A stretch of 64,000 nt of DNA from Marinobacter sediminicola (GCF_031157525.1 NZ_JAVIXR010000003.1:62001-126000), one strand, 5' to 3'. Shown: positions 36,464 through 46,456, counted from the stretch's first letter. A program made the numbers and translations. Notes: generated by a model from the letters alone, not told the origin.

Positions 36464-37393
36464 ATGGATGAGCTGCCAGAAGAGGAAAAACCGGGTATAC
36501 CGGCCTGGGTTGTCACCTTTGCCGACCTGATGTCGCTGCTGATGTGCTTCTTTGTGCTTCTGCTGTCGTTCTCTGAAATCGACGCCATGAAGTTCAAGCA
36601 GATTGCCGGTGAGCTATCCAAAGCCTTCGGCGTGCAGCGGGATGTACCGGCACTGGAAATCCCCATGGGTACCAGCCCTATTTTCGACAAATTCTCGCCG
36701 GCGCCGCCAGAGCCTACGCTGGTTAACGAAATCAAGCAGACCACCACCGACCAGCAACCCGAACTGCAAACCCTGAAAAGCCCCACCGAAGACGCGCTGG
36801 ATGCTGCCGCCAAGGACTCATTAGAGACCAGCACATCCAGTATTCAGGAGGTACTTGAAGAGGCCATTGACGATGGGCGGATTACTGTAGAAGCGGATCT
36901 GGACAAACACAGAATTGTTATCCGGGTTGAAGAAAAAGGGTCGTTTCCCTCAGGCTCAGCAGAACTGACCTGGGAATTTGAAAGCCTGCTTCTGGATATG
37001 GCAAAGGTTCTTGCAGATATGCCCGGGGAGCTGACTGTGGAAGGCCACACCGATGACATTCCCATTCGTACATCTCGGTTTTACAGTAACTGGGACTTGT
37101 CTGCGGCACGTTCTGCAGCCGTTGCCAACGCCTTGTTAGCCACCGGAGGCGTTGATGCAACACGCCTGGCCGTTAAAGGCTTGGCTGACACAGAGCCGAG
37201 AATAGCCAACACCTCCGCTGAGAACAGGGCAAGAAACCGACGCGTTGAGATCATCATCGACATGTCCGAGCCCTTGGAAGAGCAGCGTATGCGGCTTCGT
37301 GAATTAATTGAAAAAGACACAGCCGAGCGCGAGGCCATCATCGATATTCGCCCTGTTAGCCCGGATTCAGATTCAGGCACCATTACCTGGTAA
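36464..37393 (+). CDS. pomB: sodium-type flagellar stator protein PomB
   Basis: Protein of 309 residues: short cytoplasmic N-terminus (MDELPEEEKPG), single helix with the ion-binding Asp21 in TFADLMSLLMCFFVLLLSFSE, a plug/linker region, and a C-terminal OmpA-like peptidoglycan domain (VEGHTDDIPI, NRARNRRVEIII). It anchors the PomA ring to the wall. Five bases separate it from pomA. A negatively charged tail of about 35 residues follows the OmpA domain. Confidence 0.93.
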   Translation: MDELPEEEKPGIPAWVVTFADLMSLLMCFFVLLLSFSEIDAMKFKQIAGELSKAFGVQRDVPALEIPMGTSPIFDKFSPAPPEPTLVNEIKQTTTDQQPELQTLKSPTEDALDAAAKDSLETSTSSIQEVLEEAIDDGRITVEADLDKHRIVIRVEEKGSFPSGSAELTWEFESLLLDMAKVLADMPGELTVEGHTDDIPIRTSRFYSNWDLSAARSAAVANALLATGGVDATRLAVKGLADTEPRIANTSAENRARNRRVEIIIDMSEPLEEQRMRLRELIEKDTAEREAIIDIRPVSPDSDSGTITW

Positions 37394-37400
37394 CTCACGC

Positions 37401-38486
37401 TCAATCGGCATAACCCGTGAGTTCCATATAGCCCTCTCCAGAATGGCTTCCTGACACCTCTACCGGGCTCTCCCAATAAGGATAGAGCCCGGCATTAAGG
37501 TAATCACCTGGTGGCGCACTCAGTTTCAGATTCACCTGATAGGCCGGAACGCTGAGCTGCCAGCGCACAGGCACGCCCTTACGCAGCTCCAGTGCTTTCA
37601 CACCAATCTCTTCAGAATTCAAGGGAATGGGATCACCTTCTGCAGGAAGCCAGGTGCCTGATCGAAAACTGCCGCTGTCGTCCCGCAACTGGAATGCCAT
37701 CAGTTTGTCGCCGCTATCCAGGTGCAGCGCAAACCAGTCCCATCCTTTTTGCCCGGTTTTCAGAAGCTGACTGCTCCATTCCCGATCAAACCAGCCTTTA
37801 CCCGATACCTCCAATGCCTCACCTTCCAGCACCACCTCGCCAGTTATGGCAATGTCTACCAGGCTGAAGTACATGGAACCTTCTCCACCGGCGGATTTGG
37901 CGCTGAATCCCTCATTTCCATGGCCCACTGGCTCGCCCTGAATAGTGAGCGTCAGGTCGTAACTCCAGCCTTCGCCTGCCGCTTGCAGTTGCCAGCGATC
38001 GTTGTCGGTATTGCCAGTTAGCCGCCAGTTGTCCAGCCAAACCTGAAAGGGAACGGCCTTTGCCCCAGCATTCCCCATATCGCCACGGGCCAGCTTTTCC
38101 GTAAAGTAGTGCTGTCCCTTCCAACTCACTGCGCCGTGGGCCATCCATGCCGCTTGCAATGGCCAATCGGTTGAATCTGGCGCTGGCTTGGAGGCAACTC
38201 TGGGCTGAAGTGCCTGCCGGAACTGGGTCCACTGCACACCCAAGGGTTCGCCCTCAGCCGTTTCAAGGTTTGCAGTGAGGTACCACCATTCGATTCGATG
38301 CTGAGGATGCGGCCCGAAATCAGCGGGGAACGCCAACCGATCTCCGGGGCCGGGCTGCAAATAGGGTGTTTCTCCCGCTGCGTTTTGCTCAAGCCCCGCT
38401 AAACCTGCAAAGCCTTCCTCGCTGGCATCGCCGGAGCAGCCAGCCAATAGCAGTAGCCCTAACGAAAATACCAGATACCGGTTCAT
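37401..38486 (-). CDS. AttH/CrtC-like lipocalin-type lipoprotein
   Basis: Exported lipoprotein of 361 residues with lipobox LLAGC (Cys17). The core fits the AttH/carotenoid 1,2-hydratase-like lipocalin domain pair, with HRIEWWYLTANLET, GVQWTQFRQAL, VSWKGQHYFTEKLARG and KGWFDREWSSQLL. In AttEFGH-type loci this protein lies with an ABC ATPase and FtsX-type permeases, as here. A role in handling a lipid or other hydrophobic molecule in the envelope is plausible but untested. Its start overlaps the permease stop by ATGA. Confidence 0.85.
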   Translation of the reverse strand: MNRYLVFSLGLLLLAGCSGDASEEGFAGLAGLEQNAAGETPYLQPGPGDRLAFPADFGPHPQHRIEWWYLTANLETAEGEPLGVQWTQFRQALQPRVASKPAPDSTDWPLQAAWMAHGAVSWKGQHYFTEKLARGDMGNAGAKAVPFQVWLDNWRLTGNTDNDRWQLQAAGEGWSYDLTLTIQGEPVGHGNEGFSAKSAGGEGSMYFSLVDIAITGEVVLEGEALEVSGKGWFDREWSSQLLKTGQKGWDWFALHLDSGDKLMAFQLRDDSGSFRSGTWLPAEGDPIPLNSEEIGVKALELRKGVPVRWQLSVPAYQVNLKLSAPPGDYLNAGLYPYWESPVEVSGSHSGEGYMELTGYAD

Positions 38487-40780
38487 CGCTCGCCTCCCGT
38501 CAAAGCGCTGGCAGATACACGTGCAACGGAGGGTTTGCCAAGTTGCCTGCGCATCAGCGCAGCAATGCTCACGCCAATGGCCAGGCTAAGAGCGCCAAGC
38601 TCCAGCCAAAAAGTCGGGTACACGGCCATGGGCAGCGACCAGCCAAATGCGAGGGGGTTGATCCGGTGCACCAGCACCCAAGTCAGCCAGATACCCAATG
38701 GCAGGGCCAGTAAGGCGATACCGCCGGTCAACGCCAGCGCTAACCTGAGCAACTGCCCTGCCACCTGCCGCTGCGACATGCCCCACACCACCAGAAGCCG
38801 GAAGTACCAGGCTCGAGTGGTGAAAAACACCCAGCCCATCATCAACAACGCAGACGCTGCCAGAATCAGGGTAAGCACAGTCATGGCGCGGGTTAACGCA
38901 AAGGTCTGATCAAACACGCCGGTCGCCAGCTCACGAATGGTGCTGTTGTCTCTCATGGATAGGGTTTCCACACCCCAGAGCCGCTTTAATCCATCGGTAA
39001 CAGACGTAATCCCCAACTCACCCGGCGTTATGGAGAAACTCTCGGAACGGGCAATGAAATTCTCGGGCAGTGCTTCTGCGTTCATCAATACTTCACCCAC
39101 CGGGCGGCCATAGTCCGGGTATACCCCGAGAATCCGCATGTCCCGAGTCTGCCCGTCGAGAACCAATTGCAGGGTATCCCCAGCCCCAAGCGTTTGCCTG
39201 CGTGCCAGCTGCTCGTTGATCATTACGCCTTTATTGCCGGCTAACGTCTCCCAGGGGTGATCTTCCGCTTCCAGCAATCCCCACCCGGTTATCAGAGTGC
39301 TTATTGGCGCAAGTGCGTAAACATCCACCTGCTGCCTGCTTGCGGCAGCCTTGTCTGCCATCCGGGTGCTGCCCCGAATTACCTGATGCCACTGCATGCC
39401 CGGATTACTTGCCTGATGACCGGTGAGCCAATCGACTGCTTTTCGGCTGTCTGCCCCAGCTGGTACCTCAATGTAATAGGCTGCTTCCAGCCGCTGTCCC
39501 AGCCAGCGATCAAATGTATCCTCGAAGGTGGTAACAAGAGCCTGAATCGCAAGCACCATGGCGAGGGCAAACTGTAAGGCAACCAGTGGCAAGGTAAGTC
39601 GGCGCGCCAGCACGGCGAGTTCCCTGTAACGCCACCGGGCAAGCGGGGCTTTCGATTGACCTGCGCGCCAATTGGCAAAGCCAGTGACCGCGGTCGGGGT
39701 CAGCCAGGCGGCCCCCGCGAAAACCAGAGCCACCGCAACAAACACCCAGGGCAGCGAAGGCGCCAACCAGGCCATAACCAGCCCAGCCAAAAACAAAGCC
39801 GTCGCCAATCTGCCCTGATTGGGCACAGACAAAGACAAGCGCTCACGGAATCTGAGCAACAGCAGATCCCCCAAACAGGCAATCACAACCACAGTCAACA
39901 TAACCAGGACCGGCGTTATCCAACCCTGCCCCTGCCCGGCATAGAGAGGTATATCGAACAACCCATCAAGAGCTTGGCCAAAACCACCCCCAAGCCCGGC
40001 CGCCAGCCACCGGCCAAGCCCTACGCCGGGCACCACACAGATCAGCGCCAGCGCAATAATTTCCAGCACCAGCCAGCGCTGAACCTGCCCTGGCGAAACC
40101 CCAAATCGGTGCAGCAGGGCGAAGCTGTCCCGGCGTTGCGCCAGCCCCAGCAGGTACACACTGCGCAACAGCAGAGCAGTAATGAGCAGAACCAGAACGC
40201 CCAAGGCTTCAAGATTAAGCAAAAAGCTGTCACCGAGCTCACCTGTTTCCGGGCCGGTTGCGAAGGTTTTCAGGTGGTAGGCAGCCGGTAGATCAGAGTC
40301 TTGGGTAGAGTCAGGTGTCAGCAAATACAAATGAGCTTCACCAGCGCTAGCTGCGGTGCTCATATCGACAAAGGGCTTGCCATCCAGTGGTTGATCGCCC
40401 CCCCGAGCTGCCCCGGCGCCAAAACAGTGGGCCGCCAAGGGATCAATACCGATAATACGGTTGCCCGATGCCGGGGTTACCTCCAGCCAGGGCATTACGC
40501 ACACACCAACAAGGCGAAGGGACACAAAGTCTTCAACCATCAGAGCCTGGCCATCATCCCTGACCACTTGCTGGCGTTCTGCCACCGCTTGTTCGCTTTG
40601 ATCAAGGCTCGCCCGTGCCTGGCTGGTGAGATGATTCACCCCTGTCCACAACATGGTGGCAAGAACGATCATGGTCGCCAGGGCGAGCAACTGCAGAGGG
40701 TGACGGCGATAGTGGCTGAGCAGGGCCCGGGGTATGGGTAAAGCGGGTAAAGACGGAAGGAGAGACATGAGCACCTTCAT
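38483..40780 (-). CDS. FtsX-type ABC transporter permease (AttFG-like)
   Basis: Membrane protein of about 765 residues. Eight to ten helices in two FtsX-like halves frame large periplasmic domains; the first helix is LLALATMIVLATMLWTGV, and paired FtsX segments recur near residues 230-380 and 620-740. Length and arrangement suggest that AttF and AttG are fused here. Start at 40780 gives ATGA overlap with the ATPase stop; ATG 40768 with AAGGTG upstream is an alternative. Proteins of the MacB/LolC class work mechanically on outer-membrane or periplasmic substrates rather than moving them through a pore. Confidence 0.86.
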   Translation of the reverse strand: MKVLMSLLPSLPALPIPRALLSHYRRHPLQLLALATMIVLATMLWTGVNHLTSQARASLDQSEQAVAERQQVVRDDGQALMVEDFVSLRLVGVCVMPWLEVTPASGNRIIGIDPLAAHCFGAGAARGGDQPLDGKPFVDMSTAASAGEAHLYLLTPDSTQDSDLPAAYHLKTFATGPETGELGDSFLLNLEALGVLVLLITALLLRSVYLLGLAQRRDSFALLHRFGVSPGQVQRWLVLEIIALALICVVPGVGLGRWLAAGLGGGFGQALDGLFDIPLYAGQGQGWITPVLVMLTVVVIACLGDLLLLRFRERLSLSVPNQGRLATALFLAGLVMAWLAPSLPWVFVAVALVFAGAAWLTPTAVTGFANWRAGQSKAPLARWRYRELAVLARRLTLPLVALQFALAMVLAIQALVTTFEDTFDRWLGQRLEAAYYIEVPAGADSRKAVDWLTGHQASNPGMQWHQVIRGSTRMADKAAASRQQVDVYALAPISTLITGWGLLEAEDHPWETLAGNKGVMINEQLARRQTLGAGDTLQLVLDGQTRDMRILGVYPDYGRPVGEVLMNAEALPENFIARSESFSITPGELGITSVTDGLKRLWGVETLSMRDNSTIRELATGVFDQTFALTRAMTVLTLILAASALLMMGWVFFTTRAWYFRLLVVWGMSQRQVAGQLLRLALALTGGIALLALPLGIWLTWVLVHRINPLAFGWSLPMAVYPTFWLELGALSLAIGVSIAALMRRQLGKPSVARVSASALTGGER

Positions 40781-41457
40781 ACGGCGCTCATGTGGCCAAG
40801 ATCCAGAAGCTGTTGGCAACCGGCGGCAAGCTCGGCGTCGTGAGTCGCCAGTATCAAGCCGCAACGGTAGCGGGCCTGAAGATCGAACAATACCTGGGTA
40901 ACCTCGGCGGCTGTCTGGCGATCCAGACTGCCGGTGGGCTCGTCTGCCAGAATCAGTGCTGGCTCCATCGAGAAAACCATAGCCAGTGCCGCACGCTGGC
41001 GCTGGCCGCCGGATACCTGATCCGGATAACGCTGGGCCAGCTCACCTATATCCAGACGTGTCAGCCAGTCCTCACTGTTTGCGGGATCACGGCCTGCCAG
41101 TTGGGCGCGAAACCGCACATTCTCCAGTAGCGTCAGGGCGGGCATCAGGTTGGCTTCCTGAAACACCACGCCAATCTGCTGCCGGCGCAAGTCGGCCCAT
41201 GCCGCAGCCTTTTCCCGTGTCGCTGCACTGCCCGCCTCAAAAACCTGCCCCTGCATAACAATGGTGCCCGCATCGGGCGACTCCAGGCCGCACAACAGGT
41301 TCAGCAGCGTACTTTTACCGGAGCCGGAACGACCGACCAAAGCCAGCGACTGGCCTTGGCCGAGGGTGAACGTCAGCTTTTCAATCACCGGGACCGTTTC
41401 ATTGCCACTGACGAAATGCTTGCTCAAGCCCCGAACAGCCAGCAGAGACTCTGTCAT
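40777..41457 (-). CDS. LolD/MacB-class ABC transporter ATPase (AttE-like)
   Basis: ABC ATPase of 226 residues: Walker A GRSGSGKST, Q-loop VVFQEANLMPAL, signature VSGGQRQRAALA and Walker B LILADEPTGSLD, the TGSLD tail being typical of the LolD/MacB/FtsE class. It serves the FtsX-like permease downstream. Both ends overlap neighbours by four bases, one with the RND pump upstream and one with the permease downstream. Confidence 0.92.
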   Translation of the reverse strand: MTESLLAVRGLSKHFVSGNETVPVIEKLTFTLGQGQSLALVGRSGSGKSTLLNLLCGLESPDAGTIVMQGQVFEAGSAATREKAAAWADLRRQQIGVVFQEANLMPALTLLENVRFRAQLAGRDPANSEDWLTRLDIGELAQRYPDQVSGGQRQRAALAMVFSMEPALILADEPTGSLDRQTAAEVTQVLFDLQARYRCGLILATHDAELAAGCQQLLDLGHMSAV

Positions 41458-44400
41458 ATCGGTTCCCCTCCTTGCCTCCCTTCACGAAACTGTTCCAGCA
41501 AGGATAGCAGGGCCGGAATAATCACCAATACCAGAACAGTAGACAGCCCCAAGCCAAACGCAATCGAGGTGGCCATGGGAATAAGGAACTGCGCTTGCAG
41601 TGAGGTTTCAAACAGCAGGGGCAGTAAGCCACCGATGGTAGTCAGCGAGGTCAACAGCACGGCACGCACCCGCTGCACGGCTGCTTCGTTCAGTGCTTCG
41701 TTAATGCCCAATCCTTTCTCACGCTGATGGTTGTAGAAAGACACCAGAATGATCGCGTTATTCACCACAATGCCGGCCAATCCAAACAACCCGAACAGCG
41801 ATAACACCGTCAGCTGAATCCCCATCACCCAGTGGCCCAGCAGGGCACCCACCAGGGCGAAGGGGATGATCGCCATCACGATCAACGGCAAACTCCAGGA
41901 GGCGAATACCCAAGCCAGTATCACGTACATCAAGGCGATACCGACCAGCATCCCGGTTTTCATATCTGCAATGGTTTCCCGCTGATCCGCCGACCGGCCT
42001 TCAAAGCTGTAGCGCACGTTGTAGCGGCTGGCGATGTCCGGCAGGGCGTCGGCCTCCAGGCTTTCAATAATCTGGTCAGTGGTGCTTACCCGGGTGTTCA
42101 GGGCGGAGGTTACCTCTACGGCCAGCTTGCCATCGGCATGGCGCAGAGCTTCAAAGCCCTGGCGGTGATCCAGATTCATTACCTGCCCCAGCGGCACGAA
42201 ACGCCCATCCGGTATGCGCACGGTCACGCGAGAGAGTGTGGATAAGCGCTCACGCTGGTCCCGGGGCAGCTGCACCCGCACTTCCATCTCATCACGCCCA
42301 TCCTGATAGATCTGGGCAACCCTGCCGTCAAATGCTGCCCGCAACTGGCTACCCAAATCGGTGGTGGTGAGGCCCAGCGCCTCGCCATAGGCACTGGCCT
42401 GATAGATCAACTGCTCACGCCCCCAGGGCATGTCATCTTCTACATCCAGCACGCCGGGCAATGTTGATAACGCCTGCGCCAGTTCTTCTGCGGCAGACTT
42501 CAGGTTCTGTGCATTCTCTCCGGTAAGCCGCACATTCACATCCCGACCCGGCGGCCCGGCCTGGCGTTCGGTGATAGACAGGTTATCCAGCCCCGCAGGC
42601 AGGCTCAGGCGGCTGCGCCATTCATTCATAAATTCCGGATTGCGCACCTCACGCTGATCCGACGGCGCCAGCTCAATCATTATGGAACCCAGCTCATCAC
42701 CGGCACGAGAGCTTCCACCACCACCCAGGGTGGCGCCTTCTGTGGTCACTGCATGCAATATGAGATTGCCGCCCAGCGCCGATTCCGTCTCGTTCAGTGC
42801 TTTTTGCATATCCACCATAAACCGGTCAACGGTTTGGCTGTCGGTGCCCGCAACAAAGCTGGCATTGGCGTAAAGCACAGAGGGCTCGGGTGTGGGGAAG
42901 AAGTTGAACCCGAGGCGACCACCGGCCAAAAGCCCAATAGTAACCAGAGCCAACGCGAGAACACAGGCCATGGTGATGCCACGATTATCCAGGCTACGCT
43001 GTGAAAACCGGCGGAAGGGGCCTTCGCGAAACCGATCAAACCGACGCTCAAAACCACTACGGAAGCGTGCAATGGGATTCCCGCTGGGCTCGGCAAGTTC
43101 CGGGGTACTCTTGTTCGCATTCCGAGGCGTGAACGCGTGCCGCAAGTGCGCTGGCAGAACAATGAAGCACTCAAGCAGCGACGCAATAAGCACGCAGATC
43201 ATGATGACGGGAATATCGCCAAGGATATTGCCGATAACACCACCCACAACCAATAGCGGCATAAAGGCGGCAACGGTAGTCAACGACGACGCCAGTACTG
43301 GCCATACCATGCGTTTTGCCGCGCCTTCCGAGGCGTAAATGGAGGCCTCACCCATGCGGGCATGGGCGTCTGCGTCCTCCCCCACCACAATGGCATCATC
43401 CACAATGACCCCCAACGCCATGATCAGCGCAAACAGCGACATCATGTTGATGGAGCCGCCAATCAGCCAGAACACACCAAGCGCTGCGAGAAATGCGGTT
43501 GGAATCCCCACGGCCACCCAAAGCGCAACACGCCCCGGAAGGAACAGGTACAGCAGGCAAATCACCAGTATCAGGCCACTAAGGCCGTTGCTGGTGAGGA
43601 GGGAAATGCGGTCGTTCAGCAGCTGCCAGGTTTCATCGTAAACCTCCAGCTGTATCGAAGGCGGCAACGTGGCCCGGGTATCATCAAGCCATAACTCGAG
43701 AACCTTGGCTGCTGCCAGGGAGTTGCCGTTTTCAGATCGCAGCAGTTGTAACTCAATGGCGGGAAAACCATTGCGGGTGAGAGCCACCTGGCTTTCACGA
43801 TCTTCCTGACGAACATCGGCAATGTCCCCCAGCCGAAGCTGAACACGCTCGCCACTGAGTACAGGCAAGGATTCAAACGCCTGCGGGCTGCGGCGCTGTT
43901 CTGTGGATCGCAGTTCACGGGCCGCATCTTGCTGCGCCATGATTCCAGCAGGTAAATCCCGCGAAACCGACGCTACTCTTTCCGCTATCTGCCCGAGGGT
44001 AAGCCCCAGCGTCTCCAGCCTTTCCACCGGAACATCAATGCTGATTTGCTGCTCTGGCAGGCCCCGGAAAGACACCCGGTCTATGCCCCGCTGCAGGAGT
44101 TCGTCTTCATAGCGGTAAGCCAGCGCCCGCAGTTCGCGCCGATCCACATCACCGAACACCAGCATTCGGGCCACGGGCTCGTAGCGCTCGATCCGGGCGA
44201 CCCGGGGTTCCTCGGCGTCTGTGGGCAGGTTGTTGAACTCATCCACTTGCTGGCGCACGTCATCCAGTGCGGTGATCGGGTTGGTGCCTTCCTGAAATTC
44301 CAGAGTGATAGACGCAATGCTCTGGGCCGAAGTGGAAGTCATCTTCTTGAGGCCATTTACACTGCGCAGTCGCTGCTCCAGCGGATTGGTAATGCCCTGC

Positions 44401-44591
44401 TCCACATCTTCCGCAGAGGCACCGCTCCAGACCACGCGCACGCTGACCACATCCAGCGCAAAGGTGGGGAAGAACTGGACGTTCATACGGGTAAGGCCCA
44501 GGGTACCGGCAAGCAACATCATCAACATCACCAGGTTGCCAGCAACCTTGTGATGGACAAAAAACCCTATGACGCCTTTTCTGCGCCTCAT
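41454..44591 (-). CDS. RND-family efflux pump inner-membrane protein
   Basis: Large transporter of 1045 residues in the AcrB/HAE superfamily, with a duplicated set of helices and large periplasmic loops. Family motifs: GVIVDDAIVVGEDADA in helix 4 with the DD proton-relay pair, the N-terminal RMNVQFFPTFALDVVSV and SITLEFQEGTNPITALDDVRQQVDE. The substrate is not predictable from sequence. It is the second gene of the five-gene operon and overlaps both neighbours by four bases. Confidence 0.92.
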   Translation of the reverse strand: MRRRKGVIGFFVHHKVAGNLVMLMMLLAGTLGLTRMNVQFFPTFALDVVSVRVVWSGASAEDVEQGITNPLEQRLRSVNGLKKMTSTSAQSIASITLEFQEGTNPITALDDVRQQVDEFNNLPTDAEEPRVARIERYEPVARMLVFGDVDRRELRALAYRYEDELLQRGIDRVSFRGLPEQQISIDVPVERLETLGLTLGQIAERVASVSRDLPAGIMAQQDAARELRSTEQRRSPQAFESLPVLSGERVQLRLGDIADVRQEDRESQVALTRNGFPAIELQLLRSENGNSLAAAKVLELWLDDTRATLPPSIQLEVYDETWQLLNDRISLLTSNGLSGLILVICLLYLFLPGRVALWVAVGIPTAFLAALGVFWLIGGSINMMSLFALIMALGVIVDDAIVVGEDADAHARMGEASIYASEGAAKRMVWPVLASSLTTVAAFMPLLVVGGVIGNILGDIPVIMICVLIASLLECFIVLPAHLRHAFTPRNANKSTPELAEPSGNPIARFRSGFERRFDRFREGPFRRFSQRSLDNRGITMACVLALALVTIGLLAGGRLGFNFFPTPEPSVLYANASFVAGTDSQTVDRFMVDMQKALNETESALGGNLILHAVTTEGATLGGGGSSRAGDELGSIMIELAPSDQREVRNPEFMNEWRSRLSLPAGLDNLSITERQAGPPGRDVNVRLTGENAQNLKSAAEELAQALSTLPGVLDVEDDMPWGREQLIYQASAYGEALGLTTTDLGSQLRAAFDGRVAQIYQDGRDEMEVRVQLPRDQRERLSTLSRVTVRIPDGRFVPLGQVMNLDHRQGFEALRHADGKLAVEVTSALNTRVSTTDQIIESLEADALPDIASRYNVRYSFEGRSADQRETIADMKTGMLVGIALMYVILAWVFASWSLPLIVMAIIPFALVGALLGHWVMGIQLTVLSLFGLFGLAGIVVNNAIILVSFYNHQREKGLGINEALNEAAVQRVRAVLLTSLTTIGGLLPLLFETSLQAQFLIPMATSIAFGLGLSTVLVLVIIPALLSLLEQFREGRQGGEPI

Positions 44592-45826
44592 TGAACCGGC
44601 CTCCCATCGCTGGCCACGTCTACTTTAAGTCCAGTGAGGGCATTGGGAAGATGGGTAATAATCAGCTGGGCGCCAGGCTTGAGCGCCTCACCGGCAACCA
44701 GAAGGCGCCGCTCACCATTGGCGGAGAGCGCTTCGCCTACCCGTTCAACAGACACACGCTGCATGCGGCTGTCGTCTGCCATCAGGTACACATTGCTGGC
44801 GCCATACAAGGCACTGAAGGGAATGGCCACTGTCTGGCTGCGCTCTGGCCGCTCAAGGATAACGGGCAACAGGGCGCCAGGCCGCAAGCCCGCTGAATCT
44901 CCAGCCAGTGCGAGGATTGCCTCGGTTCCAGCAGGGTCGCTGATTCCGGCGAAGCGCTCCAGCCGGAAGCGAATCTCGCGCTGATCGCTGTAGGCATACA
45001 GGTTTTTACCCTTCGCCAAGGCGCTCATCAGCTCTGCCCGATACAGGTCAGGCACCCGGGCCCGAAGCTCCAGGCCCTCTATTGCATACACAGAGAGCAG
45101 TTTCTGGTGTTTTGATACCTGGTCGCCCAGAGCCACCAGAACATCTGTCACAACACCGTCAAACGGGGCAACAACCCGGGAGCGATCGGCATCCCGCTGC
45201 GTGGTCGCAAGTGCGGCTTCTGCCTGCGCCAGCCTGGCCTCCAGGCTTTGCAGCCGTGCCGGGTGTTCGTCAATGGCGCGCTGGCGAATGCTCAAGGTGA
45301 GCTCGGCTCTGGCAGCGCCGTCTGTTACGCCCTCCAGGCTCTCACGGGAGGCAAGGTTTCGGTCCACCAGAGAACGCGTGCGCTCCAGCTGCCGGTGAGC
45401 ATTGGCCAGGATGGCCTGCTCGCTTTTGAGCGCAGCCTGATCATTCCGGTGGCGTACCTGTTCCGAGCGGATCTGCGCTTCAAGATCAGCCACCTGGGCT
45501 TTCGCCTGGGCCAACACCGGCTCAACATCCTGAGTATCCAGAGCCACCAGCAGGTCACCGGCGCTCACCCGCTGCCCTTCGGCCACGGGCCGCTCTGAAA
45601 TTCGGCCCGCCATTGAGGCAACCACCAACATCTGCTCGGGGGCCACCACCTCGCCGTACAAAGGCAACACAGGCGTGTGCACGGTTGGCTCAACCAACTG
45701 AACTTGCACCCGCCAGCTACGCTCAGTTGCAGAGACCGGGGCAGGCTCTGGACGAGTCACCTTAAGGAACAGGAAGCCAAGAACGCCAACGGCCAGAATA
45801 ATTGCGGGTATAATTCGTTTGGACAT
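44588..45826 (-). CDS. RND efflux periplasmic adaptor (membrane fusion protein)
   Basis: Adaptor of about 412 residues: N-terminal membrane anchor (IIPAIILAVGVLGFLFL), lipoyl halves around GRISERPVAEGQRVSAGDLL and VVAPFDGVVTDVLVALGDQVS, and an intervening alpha hairpin with the heptads of AcrA-type proteins. Start at ATG 45826 is chosen because the anchor follows directly; a longer reading to 45901 adds a non-signal stretch. First gene of the operon, its stop overlapping the pump start by ATGA. No outer-membrane channel gene follows, so a TolC-like protein must be elsewhere. Confidence 0.9.
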   Translation of the reverse strand: MSKRIIPAIILAVGVLGFLFLKVTRPEPAPVSATERSWRVQVQLVEPTVHTPVLPLYGEVVAPEQMLVVASMAGRISERPVAEGQRVSAGDLLVALDTQDVEPVLAQAKAQVADLEAQIRSEQVRHRNDQAALKSEQAILANAHRQLERTRSLVDRNLASRESLEGVTDGAARAELTLSIRQRAIDEHPARLQSLEARLAQAEAALATTQRDADRSRVVAPFDGVVTDVLVALGDQVSKHQKLLSVYAIEGLELRARVPDLYRAELMSALAKGKNLYAYSDQREIRFRLERFAGISDPAGTEAILALAGDSAGLRPGALLPVILERPERSQTVAIPFSALYGASNVYLMADDSRMQRVSVERVGEALSANGERRLLVAGEALKPGAQLIITHLPNALTGLKVDVASDGRPVQ

Positions 45827-45944
45827 AACGCGTGGGCCAGCTAAGGTAAATAAAGCTCCGCCACAAGACGGCAACGGGTAGTGAGATACCTCTGAAGGCA
45901 CCTCCGGATTGCTATAAAAAAGTACAGTCAGGAGTACTATACGT

Positions 45945-46394
45945 TTGTTAGCAGAAAATTATGCCAACCTTCTAAGCGCCACATTTATCAACGCCTTCAT
46001 TGTGGTTCTCGTTGTGCTGATGCACCGCGAGGCGCTTGTCCTCCTCAGCCGCCTGTTAAAAAACATGCATTCCCATCATCACTTTCGCTTGGTTGCTGCT
46101 GTTCTTGGCGTTCTGATCGCTCACACCGCACAGGTGTGGGTATTTGCAGCAGCCTTTTATTTCATGCACCACGCCGATGCATGGGGCTCGCTGGCCGGCA
46201 ACTTCAATGGCAGTTTTCTGGACTGCGTTTATTTTTCTTTCAGCACCTTCACCACCGTTGGATATGGTGATATCGAACCCTTGGGCGCGCTGCGTTTTCT
46301 GACCGGAATCGAAGGGCTCACAGGGTTGGTACTGATTACCTGGAGCGCTTCGTTCCTGTTCATGAAAATGCAGCGTTACTGGACGGGCAGCTAA
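45945..46394 (+). CDS. two-helix K+ channel-type ion channel protein
   Basis: Membrane protein of 149 residues with an N-terminal helix, two pore-flanking helices and selectivity filter TTVGYGD (about 103-109) in TFTTVGYGDIEPLG. Fold is a two-transmembrane Ion_trans_2 subunit that would form a tetramer. There is no RCK or voltage domain, so gating is unknown. It starts at TTG 45945, with AGGAG ten bases upstream. It is convergent with the copper receptor gene; divergent from the RND operon. Confidence 0.85.
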   Translation: MLAENYANLLSATFINAFIVVLVVLMHREALVLLSRLLKNMHSHHHFRLVAAVLGVLIAHTAQVWVFAAAFYFMHHADAWGSLAGNFNGSFLDCVYFSFSTFTTVGYGDIEPLGALRFLTGIEGLTGLVLITWSASFLFMKMQRYWTGS

Positions 46395-46420
46395 CGCTTC
46401 AGTCCCGGGCTCCTGAGAAT

Positions 46421-46456
46421 AAAAAACCCCATGCCGGGAGTTCATCCCCCATGGGG
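46421..46456 (-). terminator. Rho-independent terminator of the copper receptor gene
   Basis: Read on the minus strand, CCCCATG...CATGGGG pairs over 7 base pairs with an inner GGGA/TCCC pairing, and the stem is followed directly by TTTTTT (plus-strand A tract 46421-46426). It lies about 50 bases past the receptor stop, a textbook intrinsic terminator. Confidence 0.85.
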
